Assembly: GCA_023427985.1 (NCBI GenBank)
Contig: JAEYZM010000012.1
Location: 89,077-153,076, forward strand
DNA: 64,000 bases
Origin: Bacteroidota bacterium
GTDB taxonomy: Bacteria; Bacteroidota; Bacteroidia; Sphingobacteriales; Sphingobacteriaceae
Reading direction: 5' to 3'
The notes under the pieces were generated by a model. That model ran no database searches. It was not told where the DNA came from and saw only the letters and a program-made list of their open reading frames with translations. Positions 17,352-26,492 of the stretch are shown piece by piece. The position numbers and the translations under genes are program-made. Positions within the stretch are counted from its first letter, which is position 1. Every line of letters starts with the position of its first letter.

Positions 17352-17743
17352 TGATAGCAGCAGAAATATTAGCGTATAACAAATCCTTGAATGCATCAGA
17401 TGCAATCATCGCCGACAAACTTGCAATTATTATTGATGCACATTTAAAATCTACAGAACATAAAATCTGGCATCGACATCCGGTTTGGTTCATTGATGGG
17501 AACCCCATTGTTGGGTATAGTAAATTAAAAGATTCGGTACGTTTGTTATTTTGGAGCGGACAATCGTTTGATGAAGCTCAACTGAAGAATGAAGGTAGCT
17601 TTAAGGCAGCAGAGTTTAGGTATACCGATGTATCACAAATAGTAGAAGCAGATCTCATTCGTTGGCTTGAAAAGGCTGAAAACATCCAATGGGATTATAA
17701 AAATATTGTGAAGAAAAAAGGGAAATTAGATCGATTGAAATAA
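17351..17743 (+). CDS. DUF1801 (YdhG/YjbR-like) domain protein
   Basis: The 130-residue protein has the DUF1801 pattern: LAIIIDAHLKSTEHKIWHRHPVWFIDGNPIVGYS (about residues 24-57), with RLLFWSGQSFDE and a C-terminal helical tail. The fold is small alpha/beta and related to YdhG; function is unproven, though some family members are linked to iron handling. It is coupled to the DUF4256 gene upstream, so the two unknowns may act together. Confidence 0.8.
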   Translation: MIAAEILAYNKSLNASDAIIADKLAIIIDAHLKSTEHKIWHRHPVWFIDGNPIVGYSKLKDSVRLLFWSGQSFDEAQLKNEGSFKAAEFRYTDVSQIVEADLIRWLEKAENIQWDYKNIVKKKGKLDRLK

Positions 17744-17757
17744 ATTTTAAAAATCTT

Positions 17758-17786
17758 TGTAACATTTTTTCAATTGCTGTATCTAA
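17758..17786 (+). promoter_or_regulatory. Candidate ECF-sigma-dependent promoter
   Basis: TGTAACATTTTTTC (from 17758) followed by TGTATCTAA (17778-17786) has the ECF layout, an AAC-containing -35 element and a GTATCTAA -10 element. The ATG of the hydrolase lies 16 bp downstream. The operon encodes an ECF sigma factor, so autoregulation is likely. A second TTGTAACATTTG block is at 19789. Inferred from sequence only. Confidence 0.55.
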
Positions 17787-17801
17787 AGAGAAAAAAGCAA
17801 T

Positions 17802-18734
17802 ATGAAAAAGTTAATATTCATCTTCTCAGCATTTATTTTGAGCGTTACAGCATTTGCTCAAGAATTGTACATACAAACGTATGGAAACCCTAAAAACCCT
17901 TCTCTCCTATTTCTACATGGAGGTCCTGGTGCAAGCGCAATGGACTTTGAGATTACAGCAGCGGAAAGAATTGCGAATGAAGGATTCTTTGTAATTGTTT
18001 ATGATAGAAGAGGTGAAGGGAGATCGATTGATTCAATGGCTAAATTTACATTCGCTGAAGCTTATGCCGATATTTTAGCAATACAATCGAAATACAAAAT
18101 AAAAAAATTGAATCTATTGGGCTATAGTTTTGGGGGCATGTTGGCCATACAATTTGCAAATGAATACCCAAAAGCTGTAAACACTATTATATTAACAGGT
18201 GCTCCAATTTCTATTCAAAAAAGTTTTCAAAATATCCTCAATAGATCAAAAGCAATATACATCGACAAAAACGATACTGCTGGATTGAAACAGATTGATG
18301 AAGTATTAAAAATGGATAAATCAAGTATCTATTACAGCTCTTCTTGTTTTTACATGGCTATGCAAAATGGTTTCTATTCGTGTAAGAATCCGAGTGATTC
18401 TGCTACCCAGCTATTAGCGTTATTTCAAACACATGAACTTATTAAAAAATATCCTTTCAGACCAAATCCCTATGCAACGATGGGCTATTTGAAGAATGAA
18501 AACTATACCAGCTTAGAATTGCATGAAAAATATAAATCAATACTTTCGAAGAGAATAAAAGTATATGGTATGTATGGAATGGAAGATGGATTATTTGTGG
18601 AAGAGGATATCGTCAAATTGAAAAGTGAATTGAAAAATCCAGGCGACATACTATACGTACAGAATGCTTCACACGGAGTGTTTATAGATCAGCAAAATTT
18701 GTACATTCATTATTTAAAACAATGGTTGTTGTAA
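17802..18734 (+). CDS. Exported alpha/beta hydrolase (prolyl aminopeptidase-like)
   Basis: The 310-residue protein has a signal peptide (LIFIFSAFILSVTAFAQ). The alpha/beta hydrolase core shows HGGPGAS (oxyanion loop, about residues 39-45), YDRRGEGRS, the nucleophile elbow GYSFGG, a late acidic residue in GMYGMEDGLF, and a C-terminal His in NASHGVFIDQQ. The HGGPG and GxSxGG pair resembles proline iminopeptidases, but other esterase activities are possible. It is exported, so it acts in the periplasm. The stop overlaps the sigma factor ATG by one base (TAATG), so expression is tied to the sigma gene. Confidence 0.85.
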   Translation: MKKLIFIFSAFILSVTAFAQELYIQTYGNPKNPSLLFLHGGPGASAMDFEITAAERIANEGFFVIVYDRRGEGRSIDSMAKFTFAEAYADILAIQSKYKIKKLNLLGYSFGGMLAIQFANEYPKAVNTIILTGAPISIQKSFQNILNRSKAIYIDKNDTAGLKQIDEVLKMDKSSIYYSSSCFYMAMQNGFYSCKNPSDSATQLLALFQTHELIKKYPFRPNPYATMGYLKNENYTSLELHEKYKSILSKRIKVYGMYGMEDGLFVEEDIVKLKSELKNPGDILYVQNASHGVFIDQQNLYIHYLKQWLL

Positions 18735-19204
18735 TGGAATTCGAAAGCATATTTGAAAAATATTGGGATAAAATCTATAGACTATGTATGGCCTATTTAA
18801 ATGACCAAGACTTAGCAAAAGATTTGGCTCAGGATACGATGATCAAAATCTGGGAACAACTTCCAAAATTTCGAGAGGAATCAAACATAGGTACATGGAT
18901 TTATAAAATTGCCAGTAACAATTGTTTGCGTCAGATTGAAAAATCAAAACGGTCAGAACGGGTGGAGTTCCCAGAAAATCTAATAACTGAAGAATCAAAT
19001 TCTCAGTTAGAAGACAATATTAAACTTTTGTATCAATACATTTCAGAACTAAATGAACTGGATAGAATTATAATTTCTCTAGAATTGGAAGAGTTACCAC
19101 AATCTGAAATTGCAATAATTACGGGACTTTCAGAATCAAATGTGCGAGTAAAAATTCATAGAATTAAAGAACGATTAAGCAAAAAATTTAACAATGGAAA
19201 ATAA
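18734..19204 (+). CDS. ECF RNA polymerase sigma factor
   Basis: The start at 18734 is chosen because it makes a TAATG overlap with the hydrolase stop; an ATG 12 bases upstream is possible. The ~156-residue protein has sigma region 2 (DLAKDLAQDTMIKIWEQLPKFR, YKIASNNCLRQIEKSKR) and region 4 (ELDRIIISLELEELPQSEIAIITGLSESNVRVKIHRIKERL, a helix-turn-helix). The signal is unknown. The small membrane protein overlapping its 3' end is the probable anti-sigma factor. Confidence 0.92.
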   Translation: MEFESIFEKYWDKIYRLCMAYLNDQDLAKDLAQDTMIKIWEQLPKFREESNIGTWIYKIASNNCLRQIEKSKRSERVEFPENLITEESNSQLEDNIKLLYQYISELNELDRIIISLELEELPQSEIAIITGLSESNVRVKIHRIKERLSKKFNNGK

Positions 19205-19775
19205 CATCGACATAAAAAATTTATGGGCAAAAAAGGAAGTGCCTAAAGTTGATATTTCAGACATAGTTCAACAAATTAATAAGTATCAACAGAAGGAAAA
19301 ATTTAATACCATAGTAGCAAATGTATTGCTAGGCATTACATCGGCATTCATCATTTGGGTTGGTATATATTTTAATCCTGAATTTATAAGTACGAAAATT
19401 GGAATTATATTATGTGTACTAAGTATGTTCATCTATATATTCTATATGAATAAGAATTTAAAAATCTACAAGAAGTTGCAGGTAACAACAAGCAATAAGG
19501 AGTACTTAAATAATTTATTGGAATTAAAGAAACATCAGCATTTTATTCAGAATAAATTAATGGGCTTATATTTTATTTTATTAAGTACAGGATTATTATT
19601 GTACTTATATGAATATACTATAAGGATGCCTTTGACATACGGAGTATTAAGTTATGTATTGACGATCTCGTGGATTGGTTTTAACTGGTTTTATATTAGA
19701 AAGAAGCAGATTAGAAAATCAAATGATAGATTAAATAGCTTAATTGAAAAAATAGAACCTGCCATAAATAGCTAA
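19194..19775 (+). CDS. Membrane protein, putative anti-sigma factor
   Basis: The 193-residue protein has a cytoplasmic N-terminus of about 40 residues, then four membrane helices in two pairs (about residues 42-62, 65-83, 122-140, 145-165) and a basic C-terminal tail. It overlaps the sigma gene by 11 bases. Position and topology suggest it holds the sigma factor at the membrane. It lacks the zinc anti-sigma motif and the periplasmic domain seen in FecR-type factors. Role inferred from context. Confidence 0.65.
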   Translation: MENNIDIKNLWAKKEVPKVDISDIVQQINKYQQKEKFNTIVANVLLGITSAFIIWVGIYFNPEFISTKIGIILCVLSMFIYIFYMNKNLKIYKKLQVTTSNKEYLNNLLELKKHQHFIQNKLMGLYFILLSTGLLLYLYEYTIRMPLTYGVLSYVLTISWIGFNWFYIRKKQIRKSNDRLNSLIEKIEPAINS

Positions 19776-19788
19776 TATTTCAATGGGA

Positions 19789-19820
19789 TTGTAACATTTG
19801 TGTAAAAAACTTAGAATCGC
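19789..19820 (+). promoter_or_regulatory. Second TGTAACATTT-type ECF promoter candidate
   Basis: TTGTAACATTTGTG (from 19789) repeats the -35 half of the element at 17758; an AGAATCGC block about 17 bases after it may be the -10 part. A standard-looking -7 box TAATTTTG follows at about 19864. The downstream genes are a small exported protein and the RND pump. The -10 match is poor, so this is tentative. Confidence 0.35.
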
Positions 19821-19895
19821 AGCCTTAAAAGGAATAATAAAGTTGATTTTCAAAGAATAATTCTAATTTTGCAACATAATTCCCAATTGAAAAGA

Positions 19896-20309
19896 ATGAA
19901 GCAATTTGATTTTAAATTAGTTAGATCCCAAAAACTCTTGTTTAGGATTTTACTATTCATTCTAAGTTTTGGGATTATTAATCCTAGTAGTCAAGCCAAA
20001 AATTCATATTCAAGTACTGAGCTTGGCTATCAATTTAACAATTCCGACTTAAGAAATTCAAGCATATTAAGTGTTGGAGATTTTAATCAAACGCGTTCGT
20101 TTCCAATTGTCAATAACAACGATAATAAAAATGAATCCGATGATGAGGAGTCAAAACATTCTATATTCACAATCAGTAATACAAATCGTATTGCTGATTG
20201 TTCTGTAGAAAAAACTCAGTTTATTCATTTCAATAATGAAATAATAAACACCATTATCCCTCCCCTATTTTTACTCCACTGCAGTTGGAAGTCCTATATA
20301 ATAGCTTAA
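19896..20309 (+). CDS. Hypothetical exported protein preceding the RND efflux operon
   Basis: The start is placed at the ATG at 19896 because a TAATTTTG -7 box lies at about 19864; a TTG at 19869 would extend the frame. The ~137-residue protein has a basic N-terminus, one hydrophobic segment (LLFRILLFILSFGIINP), an Asn/Asp/Ser-rich middle with an acidic NDNKNESDDEESK patch, and a hydrophobic tail IIPPLFLLHCSWKSYIIA. In my recollection small genes of this shape often precede efflux operons in Bacteroidota. No function can be assigned. Confidence 0.55.
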   Translation: MKQFDFKLVRSQKLLFRILLFILSFGIINPSSQAKNSYSSTELGYQFNNSDLRNSSILSVGDFNQTRSFPIVNNNDNKNESDDEESKHSIFTISNTNRIADCSVEKTQFIHFNNEIINTIIPPLFLLHCSWKSYIIA

Positions 20310-20379
20310 ATAAATAAATCGACATTCAATTCAATCCTTGAGTTGTCTTATTTATTATTTAATTATTATATAAATTCAT

Positions 20380-21462
20380 ATGAAAAGATTTTCAATCTTA
20401 GCTATTTTATACATGCTAATTATTAGTGCATGTCATAACGAAGAACATTTAAACAACGAGAAAACCAAATATCTAGTAAGTGCTGTACTAAAGGCAGATA
20501 CAACTGTTTATAAAGAATACGTATGTCAAATTAATTCCATACAACATATAGAATTAAGGGCATTAGAAAAAGGTTATTTACAAAATATTTATATTGATGA
20601 AGGCCAATTTGTAAAAAAGGGGCAAAAACTATTTCAAATCATGCCAATTCTTTACCAGGCAGAATTACAGAAAGCTGATGCAGAAGTAAAGTTTGCTGAA
20701 ATTGAATATCTGAATACAAAAAAATTAGCCGATAAAAACATAGTATCAGAAAATGAATTAGCATTATCAAAAGCCAAATTAGAAAAAGCTAAAGCAGAAC
20801 AAGCGGTAGCATCGGCACACCTAAGTTTCACAGAAATTAAAGCACCATTCGACGGATATGTAGACCGATTTCATGTTCGTCTTGGAAGCTTGGTGGACGA
20901 AGGTGAATTGTTGAGCAGCATGTCGGACAACAGTAAAATGTGGGTTTATTTCAATGTTCCTGAATCGGAATATTTAGAATATCAAAATCAAAAAAACAAA
21001 AATACATTGGGCAATGTGAAACTTTTAATGGCAAACAACAAGGAGTTCAAATATCCCGGAAAAGTTGAAACCATTGAAGCCGACTTTAATAATGAGACTG
21101 GTAACATTGCCTTCAGAGCAACATTTCCTAATCCGGATGCATTGTTAAGACATGGCGAAACAGGTAATATTCTTATGCCTACCGAATTAAAAAATGCATT
21201 GCTAATTCCACAAAAAGCAAGCTTCGAAATTCTTGATAAAAAATATGTGTACGTAATTGATAAAGAAAACCGTGTACAGTCGAGAGAAATTGAAGTAGGT
21301 CATGAATTGCCTCATATTTATGAAGTTGTTGCCGGATTAAAAGAAGGCGATAAAATCTTAATCGAAGGATTAAGAAAGGTAAAAAACAATGAAAAAATTG
21401 AGTACGATCTTGAGTCTCCAGTAAAAGTATTTAAAGAATTAAACGAATTACACGCAGAGTAA
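20380..21462 (+). CDS. RND efflux periplasmic adaptor (membrane fusion protein)
   Basis: The 360-residue lipoprotein has a lipobox around LIISAC (Cys about residue 18). It shows the adaptor layout: N-terminal barrel-sandwich half (LRALEKGYLQNIYIDEGQFVKKGQKLFQI), a short alpha hairpin (about 90-150), the second lipoyl half (FTEIKAPFDGYVDRFHVRLGSLVDEGELL), and a beta-barrel plus membrane-proximal domain. It links the inner-membrane pump encoded 25 bp downstream with the outer-membrane channel. AcrA/MexA-type adaptor; drug range not readable. Confidence 0.93.
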   Translation: MKRFSILAILYMLIISACHNEEHLNNEKTKYLVSAVLKADTTVYKEYVCQINSIQHIELRALEKGYLQNIYIDEGQFVKKGQKLFQIMPILYQAELQKADAEVKFAEIEYLNTKKLADKNIVSENELALSKAKLEKAKAEQAVASAHLSFTEIKAPFDGYVDRFHVRLGSLVDEGELLSSMSDNSKMWVYFNVPESEYLEYQNQKNKNTLGNVKLLMANNKEFKYPGKVETIEADFNNETGNIAFRATFPNPDALLRHGETGNILMPTELKNALLIPQKASFEILDKKYVYVIDKENRVQSREIEVGHELPHIYEVVAGLKEGDKILIEGLRKVKNNEKIEYDLESPVKVFKELNELHAE

Positions 21463-21486
21463 TTCAGGAACCTAAATTGAAATTTT

Positions 21487-24400
21487 ATGTTTAATAAATT
21501 TATTCAAAGACCGGTTCTTGCTATTACGATATCGATTGCAATTATATTTTTGGGTATACTTGCCATCAATACAAGACCGGTATCGCAATTTCCTCAAATT
21601 GCGCCACCACGTGTTAATATTTTTATCGCATATCCGGGCTCTAGTGCCGATGTGTTGGTAAAATCGACACTCATCCCATTAGAACGCGCTATCAACGGAG
21701 TGCAAGGAATGCAGTATATCATTTCTGATGCTACCAGTGCGGGTGAAGCAACCATACAAATTATTTTTGAGCCCGGTACTGACCCCAATGCGGCAGTAGT
21801 GAACGTAAAAACTCGTGTAGACCAAGTGATGAATAATTTACCTCCCTTGGTACAACGCGAAGGTGTTATTATTACACCTATTCAACCTAGTATGTTGATG
21901 TATGTGAATTTATTCAGTAAGGATAAAAATGCCGATGAAAAATTCTTATACAATTATGCCAACGTGCATATACTTCCAGAATTACAACGTATTAGCGGTA
22001 TGGGTCGTGCACAAATTCTTGGAAGCAGACAATTTGCAATGCGTATTTGGTTGAAACCAGATCGTATGCGTGCATATAATATTTCTACCGAAGAAGTGAT
22101 GGAAGCCATCAACGAACAAAGTGTGATTGGTAGACCCGGACGTATAGGACAGAGTTCAGGAAAAAGTGCGCAGTCCTTAGAATATGTGTTAACGTACAAA
22201 GGCCGATTCAACAAGCCAGAAGAGTACGGCGATATTATTATACGTGCAAATCCCGATGGTGAAATATTAAAACTCAAAGACATTGCGAGTGTAGAATTGG
22301 GCTCAGAATTTTTTGATATTTATTCGAACATAGACGGATATCCAGCAGCATCAATTGTTTTGAAGCAAAACATCGGCAGTAATGCAAGTAAAGTGATCGA
22401 GCAAGTGAAGGAAAAATTAGAGGAGATGAAACCTTATTTTCCTCCGGGGATGGAATATGAAATTAATTACGATGTCTCAAAATTTGTTGATGCATCTATC
22501 GAAAAGGTAATGCACACTTTAATAGAGGCATTTATTTTGGTAGCCATTGTAGTCTATATTTTTCTGGGCGATTGGCGTTCAACATTGATTCCAACTATAG
22601 CAGTTCCTGTATCGCTTATTGGTGCATTTATGTTTATGCAGATGTTTGATCTGACGATAAATCTAATCACACTTTTTGCATTGGTATTAGCCATTGGTAT
22701 AGTGGTTGACAATGCAATTGTAGTGGTAGAAGCAGTACACTCAAAAATGGAAGAGAAAAACATCAGTCCGTTTGCTGCCGTGAAAGAAGTGTTGAATGAA
22801 ATCAGTGGAGCCATTATTGCCATCACCTTAATTATGACGGCCGTGTTTATTCCAGTTGCATTCATGACAGGACCAGTAGGTGTATTCTACCGACAATTTT
22901 CTATTACCATGGCAAGTTCTATTGTGATCTCTGGTATTGAAGCCTTAACCTTAACCCCTGTATTGTGTGCTATGATTTTGAAAAACAATCATGGTAAACC
23001 AAAATCAAAATCACCCGTAAATAAATTCATCGATTGGTTCAATGCCAGATTTGAAAAACTTACAGGCAAGTATACAGGATTGCTAACACTTATTGTGAAT
23101 CGTAGAACTGTAACCTATGGTATGTTAATTGCTTTTGCATTTGGAATATTTGCAATCAACAAAACCTTACCTTCTGGATTCATTCCGAACGAAGATCAAG
23201 GGATGATTTATGCAATCATACAAACACCTCCAGGTAGTACATTAGAAAGAACTAACGATGTTGCTCGTAAACTTCAGAAAATTGCTGAAGAAGTAGAAGG
23301 CATACAATCTGTATCCTCTTTAGCAGGATATGAAATCTTAACAGAAGGTAGAGGTTCCAATGCAGGTACTTGTATCATCAATTTAAAAGACTGGTCGGAA
23401 CGCAAACATTCCATTCATGAAGTGATTGAAGAGTTAGAAGAAAAAACAAAAGATTTAGGTGCGGTCATAGAATATTTTGAACCACCAGCAGTACCGGGCT
23501 ATGGTTCATCGGATGGATTCTCGTTAAGACTATTAGATAAAAGCAGTACGGTTGATTATCATGAGTTCGACAAAGTGAATGCAGAGTTCATGGAAGCTTT
23601 GAGAAAACGAAAAGAGCTAAGTGGTTTGTTTACTTTTTTCGCTGCAAATTATCCGCAATACGAATTGGTAATTGACAATCAGCGTGCCATGCAAAAAGGA
23701 GTTTCCATTGGGAAAGCTATGGACAACCTCGACATTATGATTGGAAGTACCTACGAACAAGGATTTATTCGGTTCGGAAATTTCTTCAAAGTTTATACAC
23801 AAGCAGGACCAGAATACAGAAAGTTGCCATCCGATATTTTGAATTTATTTATTCGGAATGATCACGGAGAGATGGTACCCTATTCTGCATTTATGAGTAT
23901 GAGAAAAACTCAAGGGCCGAATGAGATTACACGCTTCAACCTATATACATCATCTTCGATTAGAGGCATACCAGCAAATGGTTATACCAGTGGCGATGCG
24001 ATGAATGCAATTAAAGAAGTTGCAGCAAGTACTTTACCAAAAGGCTATGACATTGCATGGGAAGGATTGTCGTACGACGAAGCAAACAGAGGTAATGAAG
24101 CCATCTATATTTTTATAGTAGTCTTGGTATTCGTATACTTAGTACTAGCCGCGCAGTACGAGAGTTTCATCATTCCATTAGCTGTAGTCTTATCATTACC
24201 AGCCGGCGTTTTTGGTTCCTTCTTTTTACTAAAAGTATTGGGATTGGCGAATAATATTTACGCACAAATTGGATTGATTATGTTGGTTGGATTATTAGGA
24301 AAAAATGCTGTATTGATAGTTGAGTTCGCTGTGCAAAAGCAACAGAAAGGCAGCAGTATTTTTGAAGCCGCAGTAGAAGGTGCAAAGGTACGTTTCCGTC

Positions 24401-24711
24401 CTATTTTGATGACATCATTTGCATTTATTGCAGGACTGATTCCACTAGTATTTGCAACAGGTCCAGGAGCGATAGGCAATAGAACCATAGGAGCATCTGC
24501 ATTGGGTGGAATGTTGTTTGGTACCATATTCGGAGTAATAGTAGTACCAGGTCTCTATTATATTTTTGGGTCGATGGCTGCAGGCAAACAACTCATTCGC
24601 GATGAAGATTCTAATCCATTGAGTGAAGATATTGTTGAAAGTTATACCGACAAATCTTTCTTGAAAAGAATCAAAAAAGTATTACTAAAAAATCAGATGA
24701 GAAATGAATAA
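21487..24711 (+). CDS. RND multidrug efflux permease, HAE1 (AcrB) family
   Basis: The 1074-residue inner-membrane antiporter has 12 helices and two large periplasmic loops. It shows N-terminal FIQRPVLAITISIAIIFLG, ISRMG-type porter motifs, TM4 motif GIVVDNAIVVVEAVH (D408, N409), and TM10 LLGKNAVLIVEFA with the conserved Lys. In AcrB the equivalent TM4 pair is two Asp; here the second is Asn. It exports hydrophobic compounds using proton motive force. It lies between adaptor and channel genes, overlapping the latter by 8 bases. Confidence 0.95.
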   Translation: MFNKFIQRPVLAITISIAIIFLGILAINTRPVSQFPQIAPPRVNIFIAYPGSSADVLVKSTLIPLERAINGVQGMQYIISDATSAGEATIQIIFEPGTDPNAAVVNVKTRVDQVMNNLPPLVQREGVIITPIQPSMLMYVNLFSKDKNADEKFLYNYANVHILPELQRISGMGRAQILGSRQFAMRIWLKPDRMRAYNISTEEVMEAINEQSVIGRPGRIGQSSGKSAQSLEYVLTYKGRFNKPEEYGDIIIRANPDGEILKLKDIASVELGSEFFDIYSNIDGYPAASIVLKQNIGSNASKVIEQVKEKLEEMKPYFPPGMEYEINYDVSKFVDASIEKVMHTLIEAFILVAIVVYIFLGDWRSTLIPTIAVPVSLIGAFMFMQMFDLTINLITLFALVLAIGIVVDNAIVVVEAVHSKMEEKNISPFAAVKEVLNEISGAIIAITLIMTAVFIPVAFMTGPVGVFYRQFSITMASSIVISGIEALTLTPVLCAMILKNNHGKPKSKSPVNKFIDWFNARFEKLTGKYTGLLTLIVNRRTVTYGMLIAFAFGIFAINKTLPSGFIPNEDQGMIYAIIQTPPGSTLERTNDVARKLQKIAEEVEGIQSVSSLAGYEILTEGRGSNAGTCIINLKDWSERKHSIHEVIEELEEKTKDLGAVIEYFEPPAVPGYGSSDGFSLRLLDKSSTVDYHEFDKVNAEFMEALRKRKELSGLFTFFAANYPQYELVIDNQRAMQKGVSIGKAMDNLDIMIGSTYEQGFIRFGNFFKVYTQAGPEYRKLPSDILNLFIRNDHGEMVPYSAFMSMRKTQGPNEITRFNLYTSSSIRGIPANGYTSGDAMNAIKEVAASTLPKGYDIAWEGLSYDEANRGNEAIYIFIVVLVFVYLVLAAQYESFIIPLAVVLSLPAGVFGSFFLLKVLGLANNIYAQIGLIMLVGLLGKNAVLIVEFAVQKQQKGSSIFEAAVEGAKVRFRPILMTSFAFIAGLIPLVFATGPGAIGNRTIGASALGGMLFGTIFGVIVVPGLYYIFGSMAAGKQLIRDEDSNPLSEDIVESYTDKSFLKRIKKVLLKNQMRNE

Positions 24712-26131
24712 GATAAAAATATATTTAAGATTTTTTTCATTCGTGATAATAGCTATACTTAGTAGTTGTGGCACTAAAGACATTAGTACTAAGTTAAATA
24801 AAATTGAACTTCCTAATCAATATAGCACTACATCGGACAGTTTGAAAAACATCATGAATTGGAAAGATTATTTCAACGATGAAAATTTAATTACATTAAT
24901 TGATTCAGCATTGAAGAATAATCAAGAATTAAATGTTTTACTTCAAGAAATTGAAATTAATAAAAACGAAGTCAAGGCAAGGAAAGGAGAATATCTTCCA
25001 TTTGTAAATTTTGGTGCCAAGGCCGATGTTGACAAGGCTGGGAGGTTTACGCGAATTGGAGCGTTAGAACATGAAATAGATTTAAAACCTGGGAAAGAAT
25101 TTCCAGAACCAATGAGCAATCAAGCCGTAGGACTATATTCTACTTTGGAGATAGACGTATGGAAAAAATTACGTAATGCAAAAAAGTCGGCCATGATGAA
25201 TTACCTAGCGAGTGTCGATGGAAAAAATTTCATGCAAAGCAAGCTGGTTGCTGAAATTGCGCAAACTTATTACGAATTAATTGCATTAGACAATCAATTA
25301 GAAATTTTAGAAAAGAATATTGAAATACAAACGAATGCTTTAGAGGTCGTGAAATTACAAAAAGCGGCATCGGGTGTAAACCAATTGGCAGTAAATAGAT
25401 TTGAAGCTCAATTGTTAAATACTAAAGGAAAGCAATTTGAGATCAATCAAAAAATTATTGAAAAAGAAAACCGAATGAAATTTTTAGTGGGTAATGTGGA
25501 TATAAAAATTGCACGAAGGAAAATGGATTATTCCACTTTCAATCTACTTAAATTATCGGCAGGTATCCCTATTCAGCTACTTGAGAATCGATTAGATGTT
25601 CGTAAAGCGGAATATGAATTAGCTGCAGCGAAATTAAATGTAAAAGTAGCGAGGTCTAATTTTTACCCAAGCATCGGCCTAAAAGCTGGCCTGGGTTATG
25701 AAGCATTCAAACCTAGTTATATATTACATCCTGAGTCGATGATGTATGGATTGGGGGCCGACTTATTTGCACCCTTACTTAACAGGAATGCAATTAAAGC
25801 TATGTATAGAAATGCAAATGCTGAACAAGTAAAAGCGCTATTGAATTATAACCAAACATTAATAAATGCATATCTAGAAGTAAGTACGAACATGCAAAAG
25901 ATAAGCAATTATGCATCGAGCATCGATTTAAAAAGTAAGGAGGTGAAATTATTAATTGAATCGATTGACATTTCAAATAATTTATTCAATTCGGCAAGAG
26001 CAGATTATATGGAAGTTTTGTTAACACAAAGAGAAGCGCTAGAATCTAAAATGGAACTGATAGAAATGAAATCGAATCAAGTTAACGCTGCCATCACTAT
26101 GTATCAAGCTTTGGGAGGAGGATGGAAATAA
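24704..26131 (+). CDS. Outer membrane efflux channel (TolC/NodT family lipoprotein)
   Basis: The 475-residue protein has a lipobox (IAILSSC, Cys about residue 23) and two tandem outer-membrane-efflux-protein repeats rich in long helices (for example ALKNNQELNVLLQEIEINKNEV and ENRLDVRKAEYELAAAKLNV). C-terminal GGGW matches NodT-type factors. It forms the trimeric exit duct of the pump. It is the last gene of the operon, which ends at the hairpin at 26154. Confidence 0.93.
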   Translation: MNKIKIYLRFFSFVIIAILSSCGTKDISTKLNKIELPNQYSTTSDSLKNIMNWKDYFNDENLITLIDSALKNNQELNVLLQEIEINKNEVKARKGEYLPFVNFGAKADVDKAGRFTRIGALEHEIDLKPGKEFPEPMSNQAVGLYSTLEIDVWKKLRNAKKSAMMNYLASVDGKNFMQSKLVAEIAQTYYELIALDNQLEILEKNIEIQTNALEVVKLQKAASGVNQLAVNRFEAQLLNTKGKQFEINQKIIEKENRMKFLVGNVDIKIARRKMDYSTFNLLKLSAGIPIQLLENRLDVRKAEYELAAAKLNVKVARSNFYPSIGLKAGLGYEAFKPSYILHPESMMYGLGADLFAPLLNRNAIKAMYRNANAEQVKALLNYNQTLINAYLEVSTNMQKISNYASSIDLKSKEVKLLIESIDISNNLFNSARADYMEVLLTQREALESKMELIEMKSNQVNAAITMYQALGGGWK

Positions 26132-26153
26132 TCTAATAATTTTTCATAATTTT

Positions 26154-26185
26154 ATAAGGATGCTCATGAGGCATCCTTATTTTTT
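26154..26185 (+). terminator. Rho-independent terminator of the efflux operon
   Basis: The 10-bp stem ATAAGGATGC (26154-26163) pairs with GCATCCTTAT (26171-26180) across a 7-nt loop, followed by a T tract. An ATG at 26160 lies inside this stem, so it is not a credible start for the next gene. Confidence 0.93.
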
Positions 26186-26192
26186 TATACAT

Positions 26193-26486
26193 ATGAAAGT
26201 CACCATTGAGACCAATGTAAATGCGAGCTTAGAAAAAGCTTGGAATTGCTACACAGAGCCCGACCACATTACTAAATGGAATTTTGCGAGTGATGACTGG
26301 CAATGTCCATGGGCAGAGAACGATTTGAAAGTTGGTGGTAAATACAGAGCAAGAATGGAAGCGAAAGATGGAAGTTTTGGATTCGTGTTCGAAGCTGTAT
26401 ACGACGAAATTGATCATCATGCTTTATTACGTTATACCATGCCCGATGGTAGAGAAGTAAAAACTACATTTGATGAGCAAGAATGA
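26193..26486 (+). pseudogene. AHSA1/SRPBCC-domain protein, C-terminally truncated
   Basis: From the ATG at 26193 the frame encodes about 97 residues with the AHSA1 pattern: TIETNVNASLEKAWNCYTEP, HITKWNFASDDWQCPWAENDLKVGGKYRARMEAKDGSFGF and GREVKTTFDEQE. Intact relatives run to about 135-140 residues with a C-terminal helix (usually GWxxxLDNFKxYVE), which forms one wall of the ligand cavity. Here the frame ends at TGA immediately before a bidirectional terminator, so the last third is gone. It may be a remnant or a short functional form. Confidence 0.7.
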
Positions 26487-26492
26487 AATAAA

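Noticed and set aside
26160..26192. Upstream ATG start for the AHSA1-like gene
   Set aside because: It lies inside the stem of the efflux terminator, and the residues encoded (MRHPYFFIH) do not match the family.
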